Origin: Polynucleobacter sp. AP-Kolm-20A-A1
GTDB taxonomy: Bacteria > Pseudomonadota > Gammaproteobacteria > Burkholderiales > Burkholderiaceae
NCBI RefSeq assembly: GCF_018688315.1
Contig: NZ_CP061315.1
Location: forward strand, 496,001-560,000
DNA: 64,000 bases
Direction: 5' to 3'
Position 1 is the first letter of the stretch; every line of letters starts with the position of its first letter. Of this stretch, positions 42,401-51,531 are shown piece after piece. The notes below the pieces were generated by a model. That model was not told where the DNA came from. It ran no database searches and saw only the letters and a list, made by a program, of their open reading frames with translations. Position numbers and translations under genes: made by a program.

Positions 42401-43660
42401 TTAGCGACCTTTCGCCTTATCAGCTTCATGTAGCTGAGTTTTTACTTTGTCTAGAACTTGATCAACGGTAATGGCTTGCATGCAAACATTGTCATGGCAT
42501 GGCGTTTTGCGATGATTGGCGGCGCTAACACAGGGAGAGCATGCCAAGTTTGCGGTAATGGCAATTGAATTTCCTACTGATCCGTATAAAGCTGGTGTCT
42601 CTGGACCAAAGAGAACGACTGTTCTTAATGGCGTCACAGCAGAGAAGTGGCCTGGCCCAGAATCATTAGTCACCATGACATCTGAGAGGGTATAGAGCGG
42701 TGGAAGTTCAGCAAAGGTGACTTGTCCGGCGAAGTTCAGGGCATTTTTTACATTAGCCACCGATCTCACTTTGTCGACATAAACAAATTCCGCGGGTGAG
42801 CCTGTAATCAAGATTAAGTCATTTGGATAATGCTGATGAACCGCCTGAATTAATTCTGAGAAGCGTTGTTGAGCCCAGCGACGTTGTGGCAATAGGTCGC
42901 TCGCGTTTGGATTGATCAAAATCAGGCGATCTTTTCCATGGGTGTAGCTAATGCCAGCTTCTTTAGCCTTCTTCTCAATGCGCTCGCGTACCTTTTCAAG
43001 CACAGTTAGATTAATCACGGCTTGCTCAAGACGTACTTCTGAATCTGGGATATGAATCTTGCTAAAAGGCACTTCAATCTCTTTGGCAAACGCCGCATGA
43101 ATTAAAGAGAGAAAATTTTTGGTAATGTGAATATGCGGGTTGTAATGCACTTTGCGTGTCAGCATGAAACCGCGCCATAAGCCTTCACCATGAAATATGT
43201 GATAGCCCACACGACGTCTTGCGCCACATAGGCCAGTCAGCAAGGCGGTGAAGCGGGAGAAGAGCTCGAGATCAATGACGGTATCGATGCGATGGTATCT
43301 GGCGAGAATTAAGAAGCGCAAAGTATCCTTAATTAAGCCACCCAAACTAGAAGAATCAATTGTAAAAATATTTGCAGGTTTAACAGTATTTAATAAAGTG
43401 AGACTAGCGCGATTACTTTTGAATATGAGGAAGTACAGCTCTGCGCCACGGGCTTGAGCATTACGCATTGCTGGGTCAACCAAGATGGCGCTACCCATTT
43501 CAGAGAGCTCGATAAAGAGCAGTTTCTTTGGGGCTGCTTTATCGCGACCAAAGATATTTTTAATGCCGTCCAATAAAGCGATAAATGGGCTCACGATTGC
43601 GCATAGGGGCACGCCAACCCAATGATCGATGGCACGCATGGTATTGACACTGATAGTCAT
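42401..43660 (-). CDS. Glycosyltransferase family 9 (heptosyltransferase-like)
   Basis: 419 residues of GT-B fold with the GT9 signature LINPNASDLLPQRRWAQQRF and TNDSGPGHFSAVTPLRTVVL followed by FGPE. An N-terminal stretch (12-35, hydrophobic, FIALLDG) may anchor it to the membrane. Members transfer heptose or related sugars to LPS core. No specific symbol is given because the acceptor cannot be read. Gap to the flippase-like gene is 17 nt. Confidence 0.88.
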   Translation of the reverse strand: MTISVNTMRAIDHWVGVPLCAIVSPFIALLDGIKNIFGRDKAAPKKLLFIELSEMGSAILVDPAMRNAQARGAELYFLIFKSNRASLTLLNTVKPANIFTIDSSSLGGLIKDTLRFLILARYHRIDTVIDLELFSRFTALLTGLCGARRRVGYHIFHGEGLWRGFMLTRKVHYNPHIHITKNFLSLIHAAFAKEIEVPFSKIHIPDSEVRLEQAVINLTVLEKVRERIEKKAKEAGISYTHGKDRLILINPNASDLLPQRRWAQQRFSELIQAVHQHYPNDLILITGSPAEFVYVDKVRSVANVKNALNFAGQVTFAELPPLYTLSDVMVTNDSGPGHFSAVTPLRTVVLFGPETPALYGSVGNSIAITANLACSPCVSAANHRKTPCHDNVCMQAITVDQVLDKVKTQLHEADKAKGR

Positions 43661-43677
43661 ATATTTGCTTTAAGAAT

Positions 43678-44727
43678 TTATTTTCGTTTTAGTAAAAAGT
43701 ATGCACCAGGCAATACCGATAAAACGGTAATTGCGCCGTAGCTAATAGAGGCTAGAACAGTTAATGAAGGATTTACGCCCCATAGCGCTAATACGGAAGA
43801 TAAGGTGGCTTCGCGTAGGCCCCAACCGGAAATGCTAATAGGGAGCATGAGTAGCAAGCTAAGCGCAGGCAGGCCAATCATCAGGCTCGAGATTGGCGCT
43901 TCAGCTCCGTAGGCTCTGAGGCAAAACCCAAAGGCCAGGATAATAAAACCATGAACGCCGATTGCGAATAAAGCTTGAACCATATTCATGGGCCAGGAGA
44001 ATGCAAGGTTAATTCCTGGCATGGCATTATTCATTTGTAATCGATCAAGAACTTTTTGCAGTAATTGGCGGCTTGTGCCCCAAGCCAAGATGAATGCAAT
44101 GAGTAGGCCCGAAAGAATCATCACTCCCAAAACTGCGTAGCCTAAGTCTTGACCCCAAGCTGCAAGCGTTGCACCACCTATAACCAAACCTAAGCCGCCT
44201 AGTAAATTATTGCCTGCCAGACCCAGTAGTCGATCAACAAACGTCATTGAAAAACTTAATCGTAGTTTAGGGGTCGCATGCTCCAGATCAACTGAGTGGT
44301 GCAGTTCTTGATCTAGCTCTTTGGTATCGCTAAGGCTGTTGTTGCTGGTGATGTGTGTTGCTGTAATAGCGCGATAACTATCGCCACCTAAAGTGCTTGG
44401 CAAACCTTGATTAATTAATCCACCCGCAAAGTACAGGGCGATGTAACTTCCCAAGCTTCCTTGAAAACCAACGCTGCGCATTAAGAAGCCCCAACGCAAG
44501 CCGCCACAAATAAAGGCGCAGCAGATAGCAATTGCAGCCGCAATTAGCCATATTGGCTCCATCTTAATTTGCGAATCCAATAAGGCATGCCAGTCAATTC
44601 CACTGGTTGCTTTCCAAAGAAGTGCGATCGAAAGCAAAATGCGAATCGTCGGCCACGCCCGCTTGAGTATGGATTTCCACCCAGAAGGGTTTTTTGGGGT
44701 GGATTGGGGTTGTGAACTCATAGGCAT
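43678..44727 (-). CDS. Lysylphosphatidylglycerol synthase TM / flippase-like protein (UPF0104)
   Basis: 349 residues from the ATG at 44727 (MPMSSQPQ); the open frame reaches 44982 but that would run deep into the upstream GT39 gene. Seven or eight membrane helices with IALYFAGGLINQGLPSTLGG and DSYRAI, the conserved segment of the LPG_synthase_TM family. Such proteins often accompany glycosyltransferases and are thought to move lipid-linked sugars. It starts upstream of the GT39 stop region by 59 nt gap. Function inferred. Confidence 0.8.
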   Translation of the reverse strand: MPMSSQPQSTPKNPSGWKSILKRAWPTIRILLSIALLWKATSGIDWHALLDSQIKMEPIWLIAAAIAICCAFICGGLRWGFLMRSVGFQGSLGSYIALYFAGGLINQGLPSTLGGDSYRAITATHITSNNSLSDTKELDQELHHSVDLEHATPKLRLSFSMTFVDRLLGLAGNNLLGGLGLVIGGATLAAWGQDLGYAVLGVMILSGLLIAFILAWGTSRQLLQKVLDRLQMNNAMPGINLAFSWPMNMVQALFAIGVHGFIILAFGFCLRAYGAEAPISSLMIGLPALSLLLMLPISISGWGLREATLSSVLALWGVNPSLTVLASISYGAITVLSVLPGAYFLLKRK

Positions 44728-44785
44728 AAGGATAATGCTTTGGGGGCCTAAGGTCTTGAATTTGGTGGAATTACCACCCGAATTG

Positions 44786-46267
44786 CTAGTCTTGCCAGTT
44801 ACTACAAAGGCTAAAGTCAAATTTGGACAAGACTTGGCCAAATCGCACAATTTCCAGGCTTTCGAGGGGTTCACAGCGCTCAAAGGCGGATTTGCTGCCA
44901 ACCGGAGCGCTAAAACCCATTCCTGACCAGTTGATGAGGATGATATTAGCCCCGCGCGGCAGAGCTCCAAACCAGAGATCAAATTGATCCTGCCTCTGAT
45001 CTAAAACAAACACGGGGGTGGGTGATGCATACCAAGCAGCCCGACTGCCGAGTGTCCAATTCTGTACAGCAATACCTTGAGCTTTGGTGTCTTTAACCAA
45101 TTCGTTTGCTTTTTGACCGGCAATTTTCCAGCCATAAAGATCGGCAATAGGATTGGATTTGATAGCAGCAGAACTTATTCCGCCTGATAGTACGTACCCA
45201 AATCCAACGCAACATAAAGCAGTCTGCAATACAAACAAGATGCGGATTAAGTTGCGGTGTTGTATGGCCCATGCTTTTGCTAAACCAATTCCAGTAAAAG
45301 GTGCGAGACAAAACCAAGCGGGGGTCGTCCAGTGTGGCAGTCCACCTCCACCGGAGAGGCTTGCAAAAATGATAAAGGGGATTAAAAAGAATCCGAAGAG
45401 GGCGAGCAATGAAAATTTAGTTGCATGCATGCAGTCTTTAAGAAATACAAAGACACCCAAAATAAATAGAGGGCCAAACACGGCAAGTTGAATCCCTAAA
45501 AAGGCTCCAAGCCTACGCCATAGCCATTCGCCTCCGCTGCCATGCGCTATTTGGTATTTAAAAGAAATCCAATCATTCGCCCAATTCCAATAAAGTACCG
45601 GGGTTATCAGTATTAGAGCGACAAGGGCGGCCAACCAAAAACCTAGTTTATTTATCCAGCGCTTGCGCGGGGAGCTTAACAAGACAAGTAGCAATGCAAG
45701 AGCAATAAACGCTGCAGTGTATTTGCTTAAACCCGCCAGTCCCAACAAAATGCCAGTCAAAATCCAATTGCCCATACTGAAGTGATCTTGGCTCAGCCAC
45801 TTCAATGCCATCAGCATCAGCCCAAGACTCAAGGGCGTCAGTAATGTATCTGGCAATAGACCAATTGCCAGTATGTGTGGCATTGGTGCAGCAATGATCA
45901 CCAAGACAGCCATTAGACCGCAGGTGTTTGCGGAGGGAAGGGCGCTGGTTAAGTAGCCTGCGTTACGACCCTGAATAAAGTGATGCACTTCAAGGGTGAC
46001 TTGGTAAACCAAAATACAAGAAACCACCCAGAGGAATTCAGGTATTAGGCGAATGAAGCCTTCTGATGAGGTGAGGGAAATGAGTGGCCATTGGATCCAA
46101 CCAACTAATGGTGGGTGATCAAAGTAACTCCAGGCTAAATGCTGTGCATATAAAGCATAGTGAGCCTCATCGACAGAAAATTCGATTGAGAAACCTAATG
46201 CAAAATGCACAAGAGCTGCTATGCAGATGCTGATTGCAGCCCAGCTTGAAGGTGAATGACGGCGCAT
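44786..46267 (-). CDS. Glycosyltransferase family 39-like, polytopic
   Basis: 493 residues with about 11 membrane helices. The N-terminal loop SVDEAHYALYAQHLAWSYFD followed by HPPLVGWIQW carries the acidic and aromatic residues typical of ArnT/PMT-type enzymes, which take sugars from a polyprenyl phosphate carrier and transfer them to lipid or protein on the periplasmic side. It heads the minus-strand envelope run. Acceptor unknown. Confidence 0.88.
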   Translation of the reverse strand: MRRHSPSSWAAISICIAALVHFALGFSIEFSVDEAHYALYAQHLAWSYFDHPPLVGWIQWPLISLTSSEGFIRLIPEFLWVVSCILVYQVTLEVHHFIQGRNAGYLTSALPSANTCGLMAVLVIIAAPMPHILAIGLLPDTLLTPLSLGLMLMALKWLSQDHFSMGNWILTGILLGLAGLSKYTAAFIALALLLVLLSSPRKRWINKLGFWLAALVALILITPVLYWNWANDWISFKYQIAHGSGGEWLWRRLGAFLGIQLAVFGPLFILGVFVFLKDCMHATKFSLLALFGFFLIPFIIFASLSGGGGLPHWTTPAWFCLAPFTGIGLAKAWAIQHRNLIRILFVLQTALCCVGFGYVLSGGISSAAIKSNPIADLYGWKIAGQKANELVKDTKAQGIAVQNWTLGSRAAWYASPTPVFVLDQRQDQFDLWFGALPRGANIILINWSGMGFSAPVGSKSAFERCEPLESLEIVRFGQVLSKFDFSLCSNWQD

Positions 46268-46326
46268 AGATCAATTTTAGACTTACTTTTATCCTTCTTT
46301 GAGCAATTCTTTGGGACAATTCAGTG

Positions 46327-47136
46327 ATGTTTAAGTACGCCCACCTTATTTCCACTTTCTGCATATCAATCGCCTTAGCTGGATGCGCAGGTTTTAATAA
46401 GGACTCTATTCAGGATGAATCTGGACAGGCTTTGAATGTAAGTCAGCTGCCCGCTCAAGAGGAGTTGCCAAAGTTTTCGGCTGAGACAGCGCGCGAGGGT
46501 ATGCCTAATGGCTGGAATTTCTATCGGATAGCCCCGTTTAAAAAGAATACGGTTTATCGGCTTGAAAACTATCAGGGTAAAACAGTCTTAAGTGCTAATT
46601 CCAAAACATCCGCCTCTGGATTGGCTGTGAAGTTGCGCCCGCGACAAGCTAATAACTTATGGTTGCAGTGGGAGTGGAAGGCGATTAATCCAATCGCCAA
46701 CGCTGATAATGCGGATAGTTACACAGATGATGCGCCACTCCGAATTTTGGTTGCGTTTGATGGGAATAAATCAAAGCTACCTTTGAAAGAAAAAATGACT
46801 TTCGAGATGGCAAATCTCATTAGCGGCCAAGAAATGCCGTACGCTACATTGATGTATATCTGGTCTGGAAAATCTCCTGTAGATACCGTTATTACTAATG
46901 CGCATACATCTCGCATCAAAATGATTGTGGTGGACTCTGGTTGGGATAACTTAGGGCAGTGGCATAAACATCAGCGCGATCTTGCTGCCGACTATAAGCG
47001 CGCCTATGGCGAGGCTCCTGGTGAGGTTATTGGTATTGCATTACTCACCGATACAGACAACACTAAATCAGAGGCACGCGCATTCTATGGCGATATTGAA
47101 TTGATTCGAAAGAATCAAAAAGAAACCTCTAAATAA
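46327..47136 (+). CDS. DUF3047 lipoprotein
   Basis: 269 residues from the ATG at 46327 (a GTG at 46324 is 3 nt upstream). Signal peptide ending in LAGC, a good lipobox. The body has WLQWEWKAINPI, MTFEMANLISGQ, YIWSGKSPVDTVI and ALLTDTDNTKSEARAFYGDI, which are the DUF3047 features, including the periplasmic beta-sandwich-like fold. Function unknown. It is divergent from the GT39 gene and convergent with copA, 12 nt away. Confidence 0.85.
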   Translation: MFKYAHLISTFCISIALAGCAGFNKDSIQDESGQALNVSQLPAQEELPKFSAETAREGMPNGWNFYRIAPFKKNTVYRLENYQGKTVLSANSKTSASGLAVKLRPRQANNLWLQWEWKAINPIANADNADSYTDDAPLRILVAFDGNKSKLPLKEKMTFEMANLISGQEMPYATLMYIWSGKSPVDTVITNAHTSRIKMIVVDSGWDNLGQWHKHQRDLAADYKRAYGEAPGEVIGIALLTDTDNTKSEARAFYGDIELIRKNQKETSK

Positions 47137-47148
47137 AGTAACAACTTT

Positions 47149-49419
47149 TTAGTAATGGGTAGGGCGCCAACGCTTTAGCAGTAATGCGTTGCTGAGGACG
47201 CAAAAGCTGGATAGCGCCATGGCGCTGCCAGCTAACATCGGCGAGAGATAGCCTAGAGCCGCCAAGGGAATGCCTGTAGCATTGAAGATAAAGGCCCAGA
47301 ATAAATTTTGCTGAATCTTTTTCCAGGTTCGCTTCGATATATCGATAGCACTTGCCACTAGAGTGGGGTCACCTCTCATCAAGGTAATTCCTGCAGCTTG
47401 CATAGCCACGTCAGTGCCAGTAGACATGGCCATGCCTACATCTGCAGTTGCTAGAGCGGGTGCATCGTTTACGCCATCACCCACCATTGCTACATATTGA
47501 CGATCGCCATCTTTTGTTTGAAGCTTGCGAATAATTTCTGCTTTGTCGCCTGGCATGATTTGTGAAAATACTTCTTGTATGCCAATAGAGTTTGCAACGC
47601 GATTCGCTGCCGCGCTATTGTCGCCAGAGAGCATGACTGCGCGAATGTGTAGTTGATGCAAAGAGGTGATTGCCTCTTTGGCGCCATCCTTCAATTCATC
47701 TCCAAAAGTAATGATTGCAATCGGTGATGAAGGTGTTTCATTATTCATTAATGCCGAAACCGTTTGTCCAGCATCAAAACATGCTTGCGCCTTTTTAAGG
47801 AGTACGAGGTGTTGAGGGTTGCCCTCCAAAGAGGCGATGCTTTGGAGACTCAGGCTTTGCCCCATAAAAGGCCCAGAGCTTGGCTTTCCGCTAATGCCAA
47901 TCCCGGGCAATGCCTTGCTATCTGTTGGGGTTATGGGTGTTAAGCCCTTTTGCTTCACATCATCTAAGAGTGCTTTTGCAAGAGGGTGCTCGCTACCTAG
48001 CTGTAATCCTGCGGCACTGACCAGGATATTTTCTTGTGTGTATGTATCTTGAAAAGAAATAATCTGTAGCAATCTAGGCTTGCCGATTGTGAGGGTACCT
48101 GTTTTATCAAAAGCGACAATATTGAGGCGATGCGCTAATTCCAAAACTTGCGGATCTTTAATTAGTATGCCAAAGCGTGCTGCAACACCAGTTCCCGCCA
48201 TGATTGCCGCAGGCGTTGCTAAGCCAAGAGCGCAAGGGCATGCAATTACTAGAACCGATACTGATCGCAAGATTGCAATGGATGCAGAATCTAGATAAAA
48301 CCAATTTGCTAAGCCAGTGATGATCGCAATCACAATGACGCTAGGTACAAAAATGGCGCTGACTTGATCGACTAATTTTTGGATAGGTGCTTTTTGGGTT
48401 TGCGCATCCTCAACTAAAGTAATAATTTTAGAGAGCACGCTTTCTACACCGACTGCCTGGGCCTCTATGACCAATAAGCCTTCCCCATTCAGTGAGCCAC
48501 CGATCACTAATCCGCCAGCATGTTTTTTGACTGGATCACTTTCTCCGGTAAGCAAAGATTCGTCTACATGGCTATTGCCAAGTAGGATGAGGCCATCTAC
48601 CGGAATGCGCTCCCCAGGTAAAACCAGGATACGATCTTTTGGAAATACCTGATCAAGGGGAAGGTCGCGAAATTGATCTAAAGGTGATCCCGCAGAAATG
48701 GCAAGATCTTTGTCGATTACCTTTGCGTGCTCTGGCCATAATTTTTGTAAGGCACGTATCGCTTCGCTGGTTTGTTGTTTGGCTCTAGCTTCCAACCATT
48801 TGCCAAGTAAGACCATGCAAATAATGACTGCCGAGCCTTCGAAATAAAGTTCATGCGCCGCATGATCAGCGCTCACCATTTGATACACGCTTAAACCGTA
48901 TGCTGCACTAGTGCCTAGTGCCACCAATAAATCCATATTGCCTACACCGGACATTAATGATTTAAAACCTGCTCTATAAAAACGCCACCCTAAAAAAAAC
49001 TGCACGGGGCTAGCGAGCAGGAGTTGCCATTTGGGTGAGAGAGTCCAATGAATGCCAAATGGCATGAGAAACATCGGCACAAATAGTGGGGCAGAAAGGG
49101 CGAAGCCTAGTAAGACGCGCCCCAAACCATCTGCACCCCAAAAGGACTGGGAGCTGGGCAGATCTGAAATTCCATGGGGATTACTAATTTTGGCCTGGTA
49201 GCCTGTTTTTTCGACCAGAGCGATGATTTCATTGATTTTGAGCTCGGAACCCGGTTTTAGGCGAATTTTTGCCTGTTCGGTGGCTAAATTGACGCTAGCC
49301 GCTTCAACCCCAGGAATCTTGTCTAAAGCCTTCTCAACCCTACCAACACAGGAGGCACAGGTCATGCCGCCAATATCCAGAGTAAATAGCTCTGATTTAG
49401 TGTCTTTTTGAGGGTTCAT
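47149..49419 (-). CDS. copA: Copper-exporting P1B-type ATPase
   Basis: 756 residues with a single N-terminal HMA domain (Cys21-x-x-Cys24 in GMTCASC), eight membrane helices, TGES, the intramembrane ion site Cys394-Pro-Cys396, phosphorylation Asp438 in DKTGTLT and the MVGDGVNDAP hinge. It pumps Cu+ from cytoplasm. The partner copZ starts 52 bp away on the other strand. No CueR gene or CueR-type operator was seen in the 51-bp gap. Confidence 0.95.
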   Translation of the reverse strand: MNPQKDTKSELFTLDIGGMTCASCVGRVEKALDKIPGVEAASVNLATEQAKIRLKPGSELKINEIIALVEKTGYQAKISNPHGISDLPSSQSFWGADGLGRVLLGFALSAPLFVPMFLMPFGIHWTLSPKWQLLLASPVQFFLGWRFYRAGFKSLMSGVGNMDLLVALGTSAAYGLSVYQMVSADHAAHELYFEGSAVIICMVLLGKWLEARAKQQTSEAIRALQKLWPEHAKVIDKDLAISAGSPLDQFRDLPLDQVFPKDRILVLPGERIPVDGLILLGNSHVDESLLTGESDPVKKHAGGLVIGGSLNGEGLLVIEAQAVGVESVLSKIITLVEDAQTQKAPIQKLVDQVSAIFVPSVIVIAIITGLANWFYLDSASIAILRSVSVLVIACPCALGLATPAAIMAGTGVAARFGILIKDPQVLELAHRLNIVAFDKTGTLTIGKPRLLQIISFQDTYTQENILVSAAGLQLGSEHPLAKALLDDVKQKGLTPITPTDSKALPGIGISGKPSSGPFMGQSLSLQSIASLEGNPQHLVLLKKAQACFDAGQTVSALMNNETPSSPIAIITFGDELKDGAKEAITSLHQLHIRAVMLSGDNSAAANRVANSIGIQEVFSQIMPGDKAEIIRKLQTKDGDRQYVAMVGDGVNDAPALATADVGMAMSTGTDVAMQAAGITLMRGDPTLVASAIDISKRTWKKIQQNLFWAFIFNATGIPLAALGYLSPMLAGSAMALSSFCVLSNALLLKRWRPTHY

Positions 49420-49470
49420 ATAGAAGATAATCTACTGCATACAAGCCACATTTACATCAAAAGGGCCTAT

Positions 49471-49665
49471 ATGTTGAGTTTGAAAGTATCTGGAATGACC
49501 TGCGGCGGCTGTATCAATGCAGTTACTCGAGCAATCCAGGCTCAGGACCCCCAGGCAGTCGTGCAGGCTGATCTGGCCAGTCAAATTGTGAAGCTTGAAA
49601 CCAGCCTCTCTGAGGCGCAGGCGAGCCAGCTTATAACAGATGCCGGCTTTCCAGTTGTTCAATAG
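49471..49665 (+). CDS. copZ: Heavy-metal-associated copper chaperone
   Basis: 64 residues from ATG 49471 (the open frame from 49408 lies outside the HMA fold). MLSLKVSGMTCGGCINAVTR carries the GMTCxxC metal motif; the beta-alpha-beta-beta-alpha-beta length fits a one-domain chaperone. It likely hands Cu+ to CopA, divergently encoded. A weak AT-rich hairpin (AACAAAAC/GTTTTTGTT, 49692-49713) lies downstream. Confidence 0.88.
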   Translation: MLSLKVSGMTCGGCINAVTRAIQAQDPQAVVQADLASQIVKLETSLSEAQASQLITDAGFPVVQ

Positions 49666-49731
49666 CAATTGTTTAGAATAGCGGCAAACCTAACAAAACC
49701 CGTAGTTTTTGTTCCTAAAGGATCGTGATTT

Positions 49732-50379
49732 ATGTTCTTCAGTAAGTTAATGCCTCACGATGGTAATTTCTTCGAGCTATTTAATGAGCACGCAAGCAAT
49801 ATCGTTTCAGCCTCCGAATCTTTTTTAAAGTTTGTCGAGCACTACAGTGACGAAGCTTTGCGCGCAAAATACACTCAAGATGTTGATAAAGCAGAGCATG
49901 CTTGCGATGATGTTGTGAAAGAAGTGCATCGCCGTTTGCACAAAACTTTCATTACGCCTATCGACCGCGACCAAATTTTTTCACTCATCAATACGATGGA
50001 TGATGTTGCCGATTTATTGCAAAACGGCACCGAAGCAATGCACCTATACGATGTAAAGCAAATGACGCCTGAAATGTTGCAAATGGCAGAGCTTTGTAAT
50101 CAGTGCTGCATCAGCATGAAAAATGCAGTTGCTACATTAAAAGATATCTCTGATCCAGAAGTGGCTAAAGCTGCATTAAAGACTTGCGATGAAATTGATC
50201 ACCTGGAGTCTGGGGCTGATCGCCTGTTATCTACTGCTATTACTAGGTTGTTCCGTGAAGACATCGAAGTGCGTGAGCTCATTAAGTGCCAGCGTATTTA
50301 TGAATTGCTCGAGGAAGTTACCGATAAATGTGAAGACGTTGCCAATTTGGTTGAAGGCATCGTTCTTGAAAACTCTTAA
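49732..50379 (+). CDS. DUF47 family phosphate transport regulator (PhoU-like)
   Basis: 215 residues, all helical. FFSKLMPHDGNFFELFNEHA opens it and the segments ADLLQNGTEAMHLYDV and DEIDHLESGADRLL are DUF47 signatures. It is thought to gate the adjacent Pit transporter. It lies 11 nt before pit, the common pair in betaproteobacteria. No PhoB box was seen in its 66-bp leader. Confidence 0.9.
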   Translation: MFFSKLMPHDGNFFELFNEHASNIVSASESFLKFVEHYSDEALRAKYTQDVDKAEHACDDVVKEVHRRLHKTFITPIDRDQIFSLINTMDDVADLLQNGTEAMHLYDVKQMTPEMLQMAELCNQCCISMKNAVATLKDISDPEVAKAALKTCDEIDHLESGADRLLSTAITRLFREDIEVRELIKCQRIYELLEEVTDKCEDVANLVEGIVLENS

Positions 50380-50390
50380 GGCGAATTAAG

Positions 50391-51401
50391 TTGCCAGCGA
50401 CAGAAGTAGCTTTTTGGGTTGTGGCGCTTTTAGTAGCGCTTGCGCTTGCATTCGATTTCATGAATGGATTTCATGATGCGGCGAACTCTATTGCAACAGT
50501 AGTTTCTACTGGCGTTCTAAAGCCGCAGCAAGCCGTAGTATTTGCGGCCTTCTTTAATTTCTTGGCAATCTTCATTTTTCATTTGAGTGTTGCCGCTACA
50601 GTAGGCAAGGGAATTGTTCATCCTGCAGCCGTTGATTTGCATGTGATCTTTGGCGCTTTAGTGGGCGCGATTATTTGGAACGTGATTACTTGGTATTACG
50701 GGATTCCATCTAGCTCATCTCATGCTTTGATTGGAGGCCTAGTTGGTGCTGCCTTACCAAAGGCTGGCTTCGATGGCCTGGTCTGGTCTGGCGTTATCAA
50801 AACCGTCTCATTTATTTTTATCTCCCCATTAGTTGGATTCTTATTGGGCTCCTTGATGATGTTGTTGGTAGCTTGGGTTTGCAGAAATGCGAACTTGGCA
50901 AAAACTGATCGTTGGTTCCGCCGTCTTCAATTGCTTTCTGCGAGTGCCTATAGCTTGGGTCACGGTGGTAATGACGCTCAAAAGACCATCGGCATTATTT
51001 GGTTATTGCTCATCATTACTGGCTATGCCGAAGCAAGTGCAAAGATGCCGCCTACTTGGACCATTATTTGCTGCTATATCGCTATTGCGATGGGCACGAT
51101 GTTTGGTGGCTGGCGTATTGTGAAAACGATGGGTCAAAAGCTTACAAAGCTCAAACCTGTAGGTGGTTTCTGTGCTGAAACTGGTGGTGCCATCACTTTG
51201 TTTGCAGCGACAGCTATTGGTATTCCGGTTTCTACTACCCATACAATTACTGGGGCTATTGTTGGTGTTGGCTCAACCCAGAGGGCCAGTGCGGTTCGGT
51301 GGGGAGTTGCCGGAAACATCGTTTGGGCCTGGATCTTCACCATTCCAGCCACTGCTTTGATGTCGATGGTGGTTTACTACTTGAGTCTGTTGATTTTCTA
51401 A
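50391..51401 (+). CDS. pit: Low-affinity inorganic phosphate transporter Pit
   Basis: 336 residues from a TTG at 50391, about ten membrane helices. FDFMNGFHDAANSIATVVSTG and the repeated SAYSLGHGGNDAQKTIGIIW are the two Pit signatures. It imports metal-phosphate with protons. Coupled to the DUF47 regulator. Confidence 0.93.
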   Translation: MPATEVAFWVVALLVALALAFDFMNGFHDAANSIATVVSTGVLKPQQAVVFAAFFNFLAIFIFHLSVAATVGKGIVHPAAVDLHVIFGALVGAIIWNVITWYYGIPSSSSHALIGGLVGAALPKAGFDGLVWSGVIKTVSFIFISPLVGFLLGSLMMLLVAWVCRNANLAKTDRWFRRLQLLSASAYSLGHGGNDAQKTIGIIWLLLIITGYAEASAKMPPTWTIICCYIAIAMGTMFGGWRIVKTMGQKLTKLKPVGGFCAETGGAITLFAATAIGIPVSTTHTITGAIVGVGSTQRASAVRWGVAGNIVWAWIFTIPATALMSMVVYYLSLLIF

Positions 51402-51486
51402 GACAGTAGATAGAAGGTGAGTAAGGTCACTTTCAGCAAATATTTGCCGCTACGAGTAAGCTAGCGCTAATTAAGAAAAATACTTA

Positions 51487-51511
51487 AAACCTAGAAGTGC
51501 ATTCTAGGTTT
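51487..51511 (+). terminator. Hairpin between pit and apbC
   Basis: AAACCTAGAA (51487-51496), loop GTGCA, TTCTAGGTTT (51502-51511): a perfect 10-bp stem then ATTCATATT. It lies 85 nt after pit and 20 nt before the apbC start, and could end the pit transcript, but the T tract is weak, so it may also be an apbC leader hairpin. Confidence 0.5.
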
Positions 51512-51531
51512 ATTCATATTAGGAGAAGGTA

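Noticed and set aside
42401..43660. Naming the GT9 gene waaC or waaF
   Set aside because: The family is clear but the acceptor cannot be told from sequence and no LPS core genes flank it.
49420..49470. CueR-type operator between copA and copZ
   Set aside because: No ACCTTCC-type dyad is seen in the 51-bp gap.
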